NCBI GenBank assembly: GCA_943787365.1
Contig: CALSMD010000001.1
Span: 186,001 to 250,000 of the forward strand
DNA length: 64,000 bases
Direction of reading: 5' to 3'
From: an uncultured Flavobacteriaceae bacterium
GTDB taxonomy: Bacteria; Bacteroidota; Bacteroidia; Flavobacteriales; Flavobacteriaceae
Part shown: positions 1-8,649 of the stretch, in pieces
How the letters are laid out: every line of letters begins with the position of its first letter
Position numbering within the stretch: the first letter of the stretch is position 1
Made by a program: the position numbers and the translations under genes
The notes under the pieces: model-generated
Told to the model about the DNA's origin: nothing
What the model saw: only the letters and a program-made list of their open reading frames with translations
The model's database searches: none

Positions 1-262
1 TAATTCGCTGGGCGAATTTTTGATGGTAAATAGGGGAGGGCTTTGATTTTAAAGAGGCAGTAAGGGCTTCGTTCACCAATCGGTTTCTGACAGCTTTGTC
101 TTCTAAAGTTAAGCCTTTAGCTTTTTCTTTGGCGTTGAGTTCTCTGGGAACAATATCTAAAAGTAATACATCGACTCCAATATTGGCAAAATGGCAAGCA
201 ATTCCGCTGCCCATGATTCCAGATCCAATAATGGCAATTTTTTTGATTCGTCTTGTTTTCAT
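1..262 (-). CDS. 3-hydroxyacyl-CoA dehydrogenase, N-terminal part (gene continues off the left edge)
   Basis: The translation from the ATG at 262 begins MKTRRIKKIAIIGSGIMGSG, a Rossmann NAD-binding GxGxxG loop typical of 3-hydroxyacyl-CoA dehydrogenases of fatty-acid beta-oxidation. Only about 87 residues are present and the frame stays open at base 1. In Flavobacteriaceae this start, with an adjacent MarR gene, usually belongs to a long (about 800 aa) fused dehydrogenase/enoyl-CoA hydratase at the head of a beta-oxidation operon; that length is inferred here. It follows the marR stop by 19 bp on the same strand, so the two are probably co-transcribed. Confidence 0.85.
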   Translation of the reverse strand, partial: MKTRRIKKIAIIGSGIMGSGIACHFANIGVDVLLLDIVPRELNAKEKAKGLTLEDKAVRNRLVNEALTASLKSKPSPIYHQKFAQRI

Positions 263-281
263 CTAAGTATATATAGTGTTG

Positions 282-713
282 TTAGAATATTTTTTTATTT
301 GATATGAGGTTCATAATAGAATCCGATACTTCATAAAAGTGGTTCAGCTTTTCTTCTGAAATTTCAGTTTTGATCACGTTGTTAAACTTTAAAACAATTT
401 GTTTTACTTCCTCTCTGTTCTTAAGCCCTGATTCCGTTAGGTGTATCAGTACACCACGACCATCATTTGGATTGGGTAAGCGTTCAATTAAACTCAAGCC
501 TTCCAAGGTTTTTAAAATTCTGGAAAGACTTGTAGCTTCCATTCCCATTTTTGGTCCCAATGATGTTGAAGGTGTCCCATTTTGCGGATCCACACTTAAT
601 AGTGTGAAACCTGTTGCCATTGTGATTCCATTATCTGAAGCCTCTTCATTATACATTTTTTGAACCGCCAACCATGTGGTTCTCAAAACATAATCTATCG
701 TTTTATCTTTCAT
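282..713 (-). CDS. MarR-family transcriptional regulator
   Basis: This is a 143-residue winged-helix protein. The helix-turn-helix and wing are seen in the stretch GMEATSLSRILKTLEGLSLI followed by RLPNPNDGRGV, where the DxR wing motif is conserved in the MarR family. An in-frame TTG 24 bases upstream is rejected as start because it lies inside a TATCTTTG -7 promoter element (735-742); the ATG at 713 gives a leader of roughly 15 nt. The neighbouring dehydrogenase suggests that it represses fatty-acid degradation genes and responds to an acyl-CoA, which is an inference. Two palindromes upstream are likely autoregulatory operators. Confidence 0.88.
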   Translation of the reverse strand: MKDKTIDYVLRTTWLAVQKMYNEEASDNGITMATGFTLLSVDPQNGTPSTSLGPKMGMEATSLSRILKTLEGLSLIERLPNPNDGRGVLIHLTESGLKNREEVKQIVLKFNNVIKTEISEEKLNHFYEVSDSIMNLISNKKIF

Positions 714-734
714 GCGTATTTTAATATCTAAACT

Positions 735-742
735 CAAAGATA
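735..742 (-). promoter_or_regulatory. -7 element of the marR promoter
   Basis: On the minus strand the bases read TATCTTTG, matching the Bacteroidota TAnnTTTG -7 box. The -33 position expected 19-20 bp upstream falls inside the first operator palindrome, which has no good TTG. This fits a repressible promoter. Confidence 0.55.
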
Positions 743-752
743 GGTAAATATA

Positions 753-797
753 TTATGCATGCATAGTAAAAAGCAAAAAAGTTATGCATGCATAGTA
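753..797 (-). promoter_or_regulatory. Two palindromic operators of the MarR regulator
   Basis: The perfect 12-bp palindrome TATGCATGCATA occurs at 754-765 and again at 783-794, with identical flanks (a 15-bp match, 29 bp centre to centre). The pair lies over and just upstream of the -33 region of the marR promoter. MarR dimers bind palindromes of this size, so negative autoregulation is the natural reading; binding itself is not shown. Confidence 0.7.
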
Positions 798-938
798 TTA
801 TTTATTCATAGAAAGATATTTAAATCAGTAATGGGTACACAAATCCTAGAGAATTACTTAGTGGGATGACTTAAAGTCGGGAAATCGAAGATTCGACGAA
901 GTCAATCCTATCGTTTGGTTTTTGAAACTTATTCGGAA

Positions 939-965
939 CGCGAAGGATTCGCGCACCAGCGGGAG
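939..965 (+). repeat. REP-like hairpin ending in AGCGGGA
   Basis: The stem CGCGAA/TTCGCG with a 3-nt loop is followed by CGCACCAGCGGGAG. It belongs to a family of short hairpins with a GCGGG tail seen again at 1512, 1625, 55200 and 58308. It borders the small lipoprotein gene on its downstream side. Confidence 0.55.
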
Positions 966-990
966 TTTTATTTGCAGCTACGTAGATTTT

Positions 991-1458
991 TTATCCAGCC
1001 ATGAAATCTAATTTTAAATCAACTATTTTTAGATTTTTTATGCCAAATGAATAACTGTATGAGCTTTCTGGACACCAATCTAATTCTTCTTCATAAAACT
1101 CTTCGTAAACAAACAAAATAAATCTACTTTCAGATTGAGAATATGAAATTTTCATTTTGTCATAACATTCACATTTAAAGTCCTCAAATAACATTTTTTT
1201 TTCAAATTCTTTTCCGTTTCTTAATTCCGTCACGCTTATTCCATTTAGAAGACTTGTTAAATGCTTTCGGTTAAAATCAATTTCAAATTTTGATTTTAAC
1301 TCACTATACAGCGAATTAATTAAATTTTGGTCAAATATTTCTTTTTGTTGATTTAATTCAATTGTCTGATTTTGTTCAGCTATTTTAACTTTTTGATTTT
1401 CTTTTTGTTTACAAGAAAATATTAAAAATAAAATTACGATTAAAGTATGTGTTTTCAT
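991..1458 (-). CDS. Small hypothetical lipoprotein (accessory insertion)
   Basis: The product is 155 residues beginning MKTHTLIVILFLIFSCKQKE, with a hydrophobic signal and a lipobox ending in Cys16, so it is expected to be lipid-anchored. No known domain was recognised in the mature part, which is Lys/Glu/Ser rich. The open frame extends 43 codons further upstream, but that stretch is translated from a repeat hairpin (1512-1539), so the ATG at 1458 beside the signal sequence is chosen. The gene lies between repeat hairpins and separates marR from the acyl-CoA ligase, suggesting that it was acquired as a cassette. Confidence 0.6.
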   Translation of the reverse strand: MKTHTLIVILFLIFSCKQKENQKVKIAEQNQTIELNQQKEIFDQNLINSLYSELKSKFEIDFNRKHLTSLLNGISVTELRNGKEFEKKMLFEDFKCECYDKMKISYSQSESRFILFVYEEFYEEELDWCPESSYSYSFGIKNLKIVDLKLDFMAG

Positions 1459-1511
1459 ATGTTTCGTATCGCTATCGTTAGGCTTGCGATTTTTTTTTAC
1501 GTTTCCTTTCT

Positions 1512-1539
1512 CCTGCTGGCGCAAGCGTCTCGCTTGTGC
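1512..1539 (-). repeat. REP-like hairpin (reverse orientation)
   Basis: Read on the minus strand it is GCACAAGCG, a short loop, CGCTTGCGC, then CAGCAGG. It is the same design as the hairpin at 1625-1659 but inverted. Confidence 0.55.
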
Positions 1540-1624
1540 TATAAACAAACGATAACAATTCAGTATTTTTTTATATTTTCGATTCATTTATTATTTCTCT
1601 TTCATTTTTTCTTTTGCATACTGG

Positions 1625-1659
1625 GCACGAGCAAAAGATGCTCGCGCTAGCGGGGGGAC
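1625..1659 (+). repeat. REP-like hairpin with TAGCGGGG tail
   Basis: The sequence is GCACGAGC, AAAAGAT, GCTCGCGC, then TAGCGGGGGGAC. Its stem and tail match the hairpins at 55200 and 58308 in design. It forms the upstream border of the inserted lipoprotein gene. Confidence 0.6.
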
Positions 1660-1686
1660 TCAGAGTCAACGGAACTTAAACTAAAT

Positions 1687-3462
1687 TTAATCGTCTGTAT
1701 AAATTTTAGAAACCAAATCTTTGTAGAGGTCAAAAATAACACTGCGTTTCATTTTCATGGTAGGCGTGAGGTGCCCACCTTCAATACACCACACATCTGG
1801 AGTGAGCTCAAACCGTTTGATTTGTTCCCAATTCCCAAAGCCTTGGTTGGATTTGCTGACTTCTTTCTGGATGCGATCAATGATGATGTCAGACGCACAA
1901 ATTGCTTCTGGTGTGGGTTCAAGGTCGATGTTCTTTCTTACGATCCATTCTTTGATAAACTCAAAATTAAGCTGAATTAAGGCCGCTGGCATTTTTTTAT
2001 TTTCACCAATCACCATCACTTGTTCGATGAAATTAGATTCTTTCAAATCATTTTCAATTAGTGTTGGAATGATGTATTTCCCGCCCGAAGTTTTGAACAT
2101 TTCCTTTTTACGCCCCGTGATTTTAAGAAACCCATCGGGGTCAATTTCACCTTTATCACCTGTGTGAAAATAATCGCCACTCATGACTTCCGCGGTTTTT
2201 GTAGGATCTTTGAAATAGCCTACCATTACGTTTGGGCCTTTGATGAGAATTTCGCCATCCTCAGCAATTTTCACTTCCACATTAGAAATCGGTTTTCCAA
2301 CCGTTCCAATTTTAAAATGATGATCCGTATGCATTCCCACCGAAACGACTGGAGACGTTTCTGTAAGGCCATAGCCTTCCATAATCATCATTCCCGATGC
2401 ACAAAAAATACGTGCCAAGCGTGGGTGCAGGGCTGCACTTCCCGAAACCATGGTGTGCAACTCGCCACCGAGCGCGGCTTTCCATTTGCTGAAAATTAAT
2501 TTTCGAGCTATTTTTAATTGAAATTCATACCAAAATCCGTTGGCTTGGTACGGTTCGTAGCGTTCGCCTAGTTTGATGGCCCAGAAAAACAAGGCTCTTT
2601 TGATCCCTGTTAATTCGCTGCCTTTGGCGTTTATTTTATTAAATACTTTTTCTAACAAGCGTGGCACCACACTCATCAGGTTGGGTTTGATCTCCTGAGC
2701 ATTTTCGCCAATCTTCTCGATGCTTTCAGCAAAATAAATACTGATCCCTGCATGTTGATATATGTAGATCAATACACGTTCAAAAATATGACAGAGTGGT
2801 AAAAAACTAAGGACGCGCGTTGTCCCTTCCATTAAGGGGAGACGTGGCATACTTACCAACACATTTTCAACCACATTGTAATGAGACAACATCACGCCTT
2901 TTGGCTTTCCAGTCGTTCCAGAGGTATAAATAATAGTTGCTAAATCTGAAGGAATGACTTCTGCCTTTCGAGTTTCAACATCGGGTTGCGTACTTTCATC
3001 GGCACCCAGTTCAAATAATTCTGTATAATTTTCACAACCTTCAATTTCATCAAAACTAAATACCTTTTTCAGTTTTGTGTTGTCTTTTACTTTGAGAACC
3101 TTGTTATAAACCTCTTCATCGGATACAAAACAGTAAACAGCTTCACTGTGATTTAAAACATATTCATAATCGTCCGAAGAAATTGTCGGATAAATCGGGA
3201 TATTTTGCGCGCCAACTTGAAGCACTCCAACATCGACAATACACCATTCGGTACGGTTGGTTGTCGAAATGACGGCGATTTTATCATTTTTTTGAACGCC
3301 CATTTTTAGTAAGGCCCTACTGAGTGCATTTGCTTTATCGAGGTATTCTTTTGTGGATGTTTTCACCCATTCGCCATCTTTCTTAGAAACCAAAGCGGCT
3401 TCTAAATTATGAGTCTCTAATTGATAATAAGCAAAGTCAAATAGTCGCGTAATTGGTTTCAT
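1687..3462 (-). CDS. Long-chain fatty acid-CoA ligase (AMP-forming)
   Basis: This 591-residue adenylate-forming enzyme activates long-chain fatty acids with ATP and CoA. The P-loop-like motif YTSGTTGKPKGVMLSH is at about residues 180-195, the YGLTE motif at about 365, and the TGD and GRKKEMFKTSGGK motifs near 430-470. Its length matches the long-chain (FadD15-type) family with the large lid insertion. It probably feeds the beta-oxidation genes at the left edge, from which it is separated only by the small inserted lipoprotein gene. The ATG at 3462 is the only start that leaves the N-terminal helix intact. Confidence 0.93.
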   Translation of the reverse strand: MKPITRLFDFAYYQLETHNLEAALVSKKDGEWVKTSTKEYLDKANALSRALLKMGVQKNDKIAVISTTNRTEWCIVDVGVLQVGAQNIPIYPTISSDDYEYVLNHSEAVYCFVSDEEVYNKVLKVKDNTKLKKVFSFDEIEGCENYTELFELGADESTQPDVETRKAEVIPSDLATIIYTSGTTGKPKGVMLSHYNVVENVLVSMPRLPLMEGTTRVLSFLPLCHIFERVLIYIYQHAGISIYFAESIEKIGENAQEIKPNLMSVVPRLLEKVFNKINAKGSELTGIKRALFFWAIKLGERYEPYQANGFWYEFQLKIARKLIFSKWKAALGGELHTMVSGSAALHPRLARIFCASGMMIMEGYGLTETSPVVSVGMHTDHHFKIGTVGKPISNVEVKIAEDGEILIKGPNVMVGYFKDPTKTAEVMSGDYFHTGDKGEIDPDGFLKITGRKKEMFKTSGGKYIIPTLIENDLKESNFIEQVMVIGENKKMPAALIQLNFEFIKEWIVRKNIDLEPTPEAICASDIIIDRIQKEVSKSNQGFGNWEQIKRFELTPDVWCIEGGHLTPTMKMKRSVIFDLYKDLVSKIYTDD

Positions 3463-3480
3463 CGAATTGTAATAAGTTTG

Positions 3481-3492
3481 TGAGCATGCAAA
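3481..3492 (-). promoter_or_regulatory. Possible degenerate MarR operator upstream of the acyl-CoA ligase
   Basis: On the minus strand TTTGCATGCTCA matches the marR operator palindrome at 9 of 12 positions, including the central TGCATGC. It overlaps a plausible -7 region (TAGTACTTTG) 25-30 bp before the ligase start. The match is short and could be chance. Confidence 0.3.
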
Positions 3493-3544
3493 GTACTAAT
3501 TTTTAAAAGAGTATCAAATTTGATTCTTTAAAAATAAATACATC

Positions 3545-6500
3545 TTATTTTAAGGCCTCTAACCACAGTTTTGCATTCAAAAATCCTTCTAACCAAGGCG
3601 AGACATCATCAGTTCTGTTTTCAGGGTAATGTGCCCAATTCCACTGAAAGGTCGAACGCTCAATATGCGGCATTGTTACCAAGTGACGCCCTGTTGCATC
3701 ACACATCATGGCGGTGTTAAAATCGGAACCATTTGGGTTGTGGGGATAGGCATCGTAGGCATATTTACCGACAATGTTATAGTTGGACTCTTCATAAGGC
3801 AATTTAAACTTCCCTTCCCCATGAGATATCCAAACGCCAAGTGTACTTCCCTCCAAAGACGAAAGCATCACCGAATTATTTTTCTGAATGGTGACCGACG
3901 TAAACGCACTTTCGTGTTTTTGAGAATCATTGTATGTTAATTTCCCATGTTTTTCGTGTTCTGGGTTGATCAAATCCAATTCCATCCAAAGTTGACACCC
4001 ATTACAGATGCCGACAGATAACGTGTCTGGACGCTCAAAGAAATTTTTGAGAGCCAATTTGGCCTTCTCATTGTATTTAAACGCGCCTGCCCATCCTTTA
4101 GCCGAGCCCAAAACATCACTGTTGCTAAAGCCGCCAACGGCTCCAATAAACTGGATATGTTCAAGAGTTTCACGTCCCGAAATTAAATCGGTCATGTGCA
4201 CATCCTTCACGTCAAAACCAGCCAAATACATGGCGTTTGCCATTTCTCGTTCAGAGTTACTTCCTTTCTCTCTTATGATAGCGGCCTTTGGTTTGTTTGT
4301 TAGGTTGATATTAGGCAATTTCCCAGTGAACTGTTGTGGAAATTTATAGTTAAGTACTTGTGTTTTATAATTATCAAATCGATCTTTTGCCAATCCATTA
4401 GCCGTTTGTTTTTGATCGAGTAAATATGAGGTTTCATACCACACATCTCTTAATTCATTGATGTTTAAAGCTAAATCATCCGATGCGTTTTTAATGTTTA
4501 AAACAGGCTGATTTGTCACGGTTCCAAGTTCATAAAAATCAATAGACACTTTTGATAGTTCGGCTGCTACAGAGGCATCTACTGCTTGAAATACAATCCC
4601 TGAATTTTCGGAGAATAACAGTTTGATACTGTCTGCTTCTTCAAGGGAATTCAAATCCAAATCGGCTCCTAAATTGGTATCTGAAAAACACAGTTCTAAT
4701 AAAGTGGTGATCAATCCACCAGAAGCGACATCGTGACCTGCTACAATTTTATTGTTTTGAATCAACTCTTGAAGTGTATTAAATACCGTTTTCACATAAG
4801 CTGCACTTTGTACGTTTGGCGTTTCTGTTCCAATGGTATTTAAAATTTGTCCAAAGGCACTGCCGCCTAATTTAAAAGCATCTTGAGATATATTGATGTA
4901 ATAAATAGGACCTGCATTTTGTTTAAATAAAGGCTCTACCACTTTAGAAATCGCATTACAGTTTCCTGCCGCCGTAATAATAACCGTCCCTGGAGAGACC
5001 ACATCGCCTTCAGGATATTTTTGTTTCATTGAGAGTGAATCTTTTCCTGTTGGAACGTTGATTCCTAAGTCAATCGCAAATTCAGAAATGGCTTCCACCG
5101 CGCTGTACAAGCGTGCATCTTCTCCTTCATTTTTACAAGGCCACATCCAGTTGGCAGACAATGAGATACTATCTAAACCGTCTTTTAAAGGGGCCCAAAT
5201 AATATTAGTAAGTGCTTCAGTAATGGCAGCACGACTCCCAGCTTTGGGGTCAATAAGTGCCGCCACAGGCGCATGTCCTAAAGAAGTCGCAATCCCTTCT
5301 TGACTTGAATAATCCAAGGCCATCACACCCACATTATTGAGCGGGAGTTGTAAGGGGCCAACACATTGTTGTTTGGCAACTTTACCACCCACACAACGAT
5401 CGACTTTGTTGGTCAACCAATCTTTACAAGCGACAGATTCAAGTTTTAAAACGTCTTCAAGATAAATTTGAAATAAACTGCTGTCATAAGAAGCCGATTT
5501 GTAATTTCTGACAATGGTTTTATCTTCTAAAATCGTTTTAGGAGAGCTTCCAAACATGTCTTCTAAATTAAAATCCATAGGTTTATTTCCTGTAGATTTT
5601 GATTCAAATACAAAACGGTGATCGCCGGTTACGTTTCCCACCGTGTACATAGGCGAGCGTTCTCTGTCGGCAATTTTTTGTAAGGTATCAATATGTTTTT
5701 CAGCAATCACAAGCCCCATGCGTTCTTGAGATTCGTTGCCAATTAATTCTTTGTTTGAGAGGGTAGGATCGCCAACTGGAAGTTGATCTAAATCGATATG
5801 CCCTCCGGTATCTTCGACCAATTCTGACAAGCAATTTAAATGTCCACCTGCGCCATGATCGTGTATGGATACAATGAAATTCTCTTCACTTTCAATCATG
5901 CCTCGCACGGCATTTGCAGCACGCTTTTGCATTTCAGGATTCGAACGTTGTACGGCATTTAATTCAATTCCGCTTGATAATGCGCCTGTATCTGCAGAGG
6001 ATACAGCTGCGCCGCCCATTCCAATGCGGTAATTTTCGCCTCCGAGGATGACGATTTTATCATTTTTTTCAGGGGTGTCTTTCAGTGCTTGATCGGCTTT
6101 TCCGTAGCCAATCCCACCAGCTTGCATGATGACTTTATCAAATCCTAATCGTTGGGCGTCTTCCTGATGCTCGAATGTGAGCACCGACCCACAAATGAGG
6201 GGTTGACCAAATTTATTTCCAAAATCAGAAGCACCGTTAGAGGCTTTGATCAAAATATCCATGGGAGTTTGATAGAGCCAGTTCCGTTCTTTAAATCCAG
6301 CTTCCCAAGGTCGGTTGGAATTTAATCGCGAGTAAGAGGTCATGTAAACCGCTGTTCCTGCCAAGGGCAACGACCCTTTTCCGCCTGCGAGACGGTCTCT
6401 AATTTCGCCTCCAGAACCTGTTGCAGCCCCATTAAAAGGTTCTACAGTGGTGGGAAAATTATGCGTTTCAGCTTTGATGGAAATTACAGATTCAAAATCT

Positions 6501-7207
6501 TCTGTGGTATAGAAATCAGGTTTGTCAGCACTTTTAGGTGCAAACTGTTCTACGACGGGACCTTTTACAAAAGCAACATTATCTTTGTATGCTGATACGA
6601 TGGTATTCGGGTGTTGTTTAGATGTTTCTTTTATGAGTTTGAAAAGGGAAGTTGGTTTTTCTTCCCCATCAATTACAAAGGTTCCGTTAAATATTTTATG
6701 GCGGCAATGCTCCGAATTGACTTGTGAAAATCCAAAGACTTCCGAGTCGGTGAGGGGTCTGCCTATTTTTTTACTGACTTGATTGAGGTATTCAATTTCA
6801 TCGGCATTTAAAGACAGTCCTTCTTGCTGGTTGTAAGCAGAAATATCATTGATATTCAAAATCGGTTCTGGGGTGATGTCAATATCAAAACTCTGCTGGT
6901 GTAAGCCTTCAAATTTTTCTGAAATCATAGGATCAAAATCAGAAAAACCTTCTTCAATTGTATGAAATTCTTCGATTCGAATAATCCCTTCAATACCCAT
7001 GTTTTGGGTAATTTCGACGGCATTCGTACTCCAAGGCGTAATCATTGCTGCACGTGGGCCTACAAAAGTTGAATTGAGTGTTGTCTGTTCTATTTTTGGT
7101 TGGTCACCAAAAAGCCATTGTAGTTTGGCGATCGTTTCGGGAGTTAATTCGTTTACGGTTTGAACTGCAAATACCTTTGTATCTAGGGTACCAAAGAAAT
7201 GAATCAT
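3545..7207 (-). CDS. purL: Phosphoribosylformylglycinamidine synthase (FGAM synthase, large single-chain type)
   Basis: This 1220-residue enzyme converts FGAR, glutamine and ATP to FGAM, the fourth step of purine synthesis. An N-terminal PurS-like region is followed by tandem AIR-synthase domains (KAETHNFPTTVEPFNGAATGSGGE near residue 245; HDHGAGGHLNCLSELVED near 450). A C-terminal class I glutaminase carries the nucleophile in GICNGCQLW near residue 1070. The length is like proteobacterial PurL (about 1295) rather than the split PurLQS form. A TAAATTTG -7 box lies at 7238-7245. The gene stands alone, and purB lies about 30 kb away. Confidence 0.97.
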   Translation of the reverse strand: MIHFFGTLDTKVFAVQTVNELTPETIAKLQWLFGDQPKIEQTTLNSTFVGPRAAMITPWSTNAVEITQNMGIEGIIRIEEFHTIEEGFSDFDPMISEKFEGLHQQSFDIDITPEPILNINDISAYNQQEGLSLNADEIEYLNQVSKKIGRPLTDSEVFGFSQVNSEHCRHKIFNGTFVIDGEEKPTSLFKLIKETSKQHPNTIVSAYKDNVAFVKGPVVEQFAPKSADKPDFYTTEDFESVISIKAETHNFPTTVEPFNGAATGSGGEIRDRLAGGKGSLPLAGTAVYMTSYSRLNSNRPWEAGFKERNWLYQTPMDILIKASNGASDFGNKFGQPLICGSVLTFEHQEDAQRLGFDKVIMQAGGIGYGKADQALKDTPEKNDKIVILGGENYRIGMGGAAVSSADTGALSSGIELNAVQRSNPEMQKRAANAVRGMIESEENFIVSIHDHGAGGHLNCLSELVEDTGGHIDLDQLPVGDPTLSNKELIGNESQERMGLVIAEKHIDTLQKIADRERSPMYTVGNVTGDHRFVFESKSTGNKPMDFNLEDMFGSSPKTILEDKTIVRNYKSASYDSSLFQIYLEDVLKLESVACKDWLTNKVDRCVGGKVAKQQCVGPLQLPLNNVGVMALDYSSQEGIATSLGHAPVAALIDPKAGSRAAITEALTNIIWAPLKDGLDSISLSANWMWPCKNEGEDARLYSAVEAISEFAIDLGINVPTGKDSLSMKQKYPEGDVVSPGTVIITAAGNCNAISKVVEPLFKQNAGPIYYINISQDAFKLGGSAFGQILNTIGTETPNVQSAAYVKTVFNTLQELIQNNKIVAGHDVASGGLITTLLELCFSDTNLGADLDLNSLEEADSIKLLFSENSGIVFQAVDASVAAELSKVSIDFYELGTVTNQPVLNIKNASDDLALNINELRDVWYETSYLLDQKQTANGLAKDRFDNYKTQVLNYKFPQQFTGKLPNINLTNKPKAAIIREKGSNSEREMANAMYLAGFDVKDVHMTDLISGRETLEHIQFIGAVGGFSNSDVLGSAKGWAGAFKYNEKAKLALKNFFERPDTLSVGICNGCQLWMELDLINPEHEKHGKLTYNDSQKHESAFTSVTIQKNNSVMLSSLEGSTLGVWISHGEGKFKLPYEESNYNIVGKYAYDAYPHNPNGSDFNTAMMCDATGRHLVTMPHIERSTFQWNWAHYPENRTDDVSPWLEGFLNAKLWLEALK

Positions 7208-7339
7208 TCGTTTTGTTTTGGATATTATTCGATCCTACAAATTTAATGATTTTAAGAGTATTTTTGAATGATTTTATTTCCTAATTTATGGAGTTATTCA
7301 CCAGTTTTGAACATCCCCAAAAAGGATTATAAAACCATC

Positions 7340-8551
7340 TTATTTTTTCTCTAATAAAGCCATATAAAATCCGTCAAATCCAGTTTCGTGTGCCAGTATT
7401 TTTTTGTCTTTTATAAATGTAAAATCTTTTCCAGATTCTGATTTTAAAAAGGTTTTAACTTGAGTTTCATTTTCAGAAGGCAATACTGAACAAGTGGCAT
7501 AGACCATTTTTCCTTCTGGCTTTACCATTTTAGAATATTGTTGCAAAACCTCTTGTTGAGTTTTACGGATTCGGTCTATAAATTCAGGTTCTAGTTTCCA
7601 TTTTGAATCTGGATTTCGTCTTAAAACTCCCAATCCAGAACAAGGCGCATCAATCAATAAGCGATCCGCTTTTTCATGCAATTTTTTGATTGGTTTTGTA
7701 GAGTCAATCACTTTCATTTCAATATTATGGGCGCCATCACGACGGGCTCTAATTTTTAGTTTTTTCAATTTACTTTCGTAAATATCCATCGCTACGACGG
7801 AGCCTTTATTTTCCATCAATGCAGAAAGGTGTAAGGTTTTTCCACCTGCGCCTGCACAACAATCCACTACTTTCATGCCTGGTTTCACATCTAAAAAATC
7901 AGCAACTAATTGCGAAGAAGCATCTTGAACTTCAAACCAGCCATCTTTAAACGCTTCCGTTGTAAATACATTGGCGCGTTCTTTCAGTTGTAAGGCGTAA
8001 GGATACCCCTCAATTTCGATGGTTTCAATGCCTTCAGATTCTAATTTTAATTTTAAATCTGCTTTCGATGTTTTTAAGGTATTGGTTCTTAAAATAACAC
8101 TGGCTTGTTTATTTTGCATGGCCATTTCTTTGGTCCATTTGGCTTCGCCTAATTCTTTAACACCTAATTCATCAATCCAATCTGGAATGGATTCACGGTA
8201 TTTCCGGTCTTTGGAAAGTTCGTCAAAACGCCCTTTTATTTTTCTAGAAGGTGTGCCTTCAAAATATTTCCAATCGGGTAATTTCACTCCTTTAAGCGTT
8301 GCCCATACTGCAAACAAGCGCCAAGCATCATCTCTGCTAAATGGCTCTTTGATTTGCGCAATCTCTGCATACAAACGTTTCCAGCGTACGATATCATAAG
8401 TGGTTTCAGCCACAAATCCACGGTCGCGACTTCCCCAACGTTTATCACGTTTTAATAATTTCTGAATGACTTTGTCAGCATATTCTCCTTCATTAAAGAT
8501 CAGTAAAAGTCCGTCGATGACCGCAAAACATAAGTTTCTGTGTAAACGCAT
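7340..8551 (-). CDS. RsmB/NOP-type rRNA (cytosine-5) methyltransferase
   Basis: This 403-residue SAM-dependent RNA methyltransferase has the motif I-type loop DCCAGAGGKTLHLS near residue 230, motif IV DAPCSGLGVLRRNPD near 300 and motif VI ATCSVLPSENE near 350. The two catalytic cysteines of m5C RNA methyltransferases are in PCSG and TCS. An N-terminal NusB-like helical part is shortened compared with E. coli RsmB. The likely target is cytosine in 16S rRNA, but NOP-family members vary, so the exact position is not certain. Confidence 0.9.
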   Translation of the reverse strand: MRLHRNLCFAVIDGLLLIFNEGEYADKVIQKLLKRDKRWGSRDRGFVAETTYDIVRWKRLYAEIAQIKEPFSRDDAWRLFAVWATLKGVKLPDWKYFEGTPSRKIKGRFDELSKDRKYRESIPDWIDELGVKELGEAKWTKEMAMQNKQASVILRTNTLKTSKADLKLKLESEGIETIEIEGYPYALQLKERANVFTTEAFKDGWFEVQDASSQLVADFLDVKPGMKVVDCCAGAGGKTLHLSALMENKGSVVAMDIYESKLKKLKIRARRDGAHNIEMKVIDSTKPIKKLHEKADRLLIDAPCSGLGVLRRNPDSKWKLEPEFIDRIRKTQQEVLQQYSKMVKPEGKMVYATCSVLPSENETQVKTFLKSESGKDFTFIKDKKILAHETGFDGFYMALLEKK

Positions 8552-8649
8552 AAGTAAATTAGTTATAGCTGCAAAGTTACGTTTAATAATGCTAATTATT
8601 ACAGATAATATGTATATTGAGAATTCAATTTTTCTAAATAAAAACGATC

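Noticed and set aside
735-737. TTG start of the MarR regulator giving a 151-aa form
   Set aside because: The TTG lies inside the TATCTTTG -7 promoter element, so it would not be in the mRNA; ATG at 713 is used.
3629-6782. Several plus-strand frames of 80-113 aa opposite purL
   Set aside because: All lie within the continuous 1220-codon purL gene with full domain coverage and show no coding features of their own.
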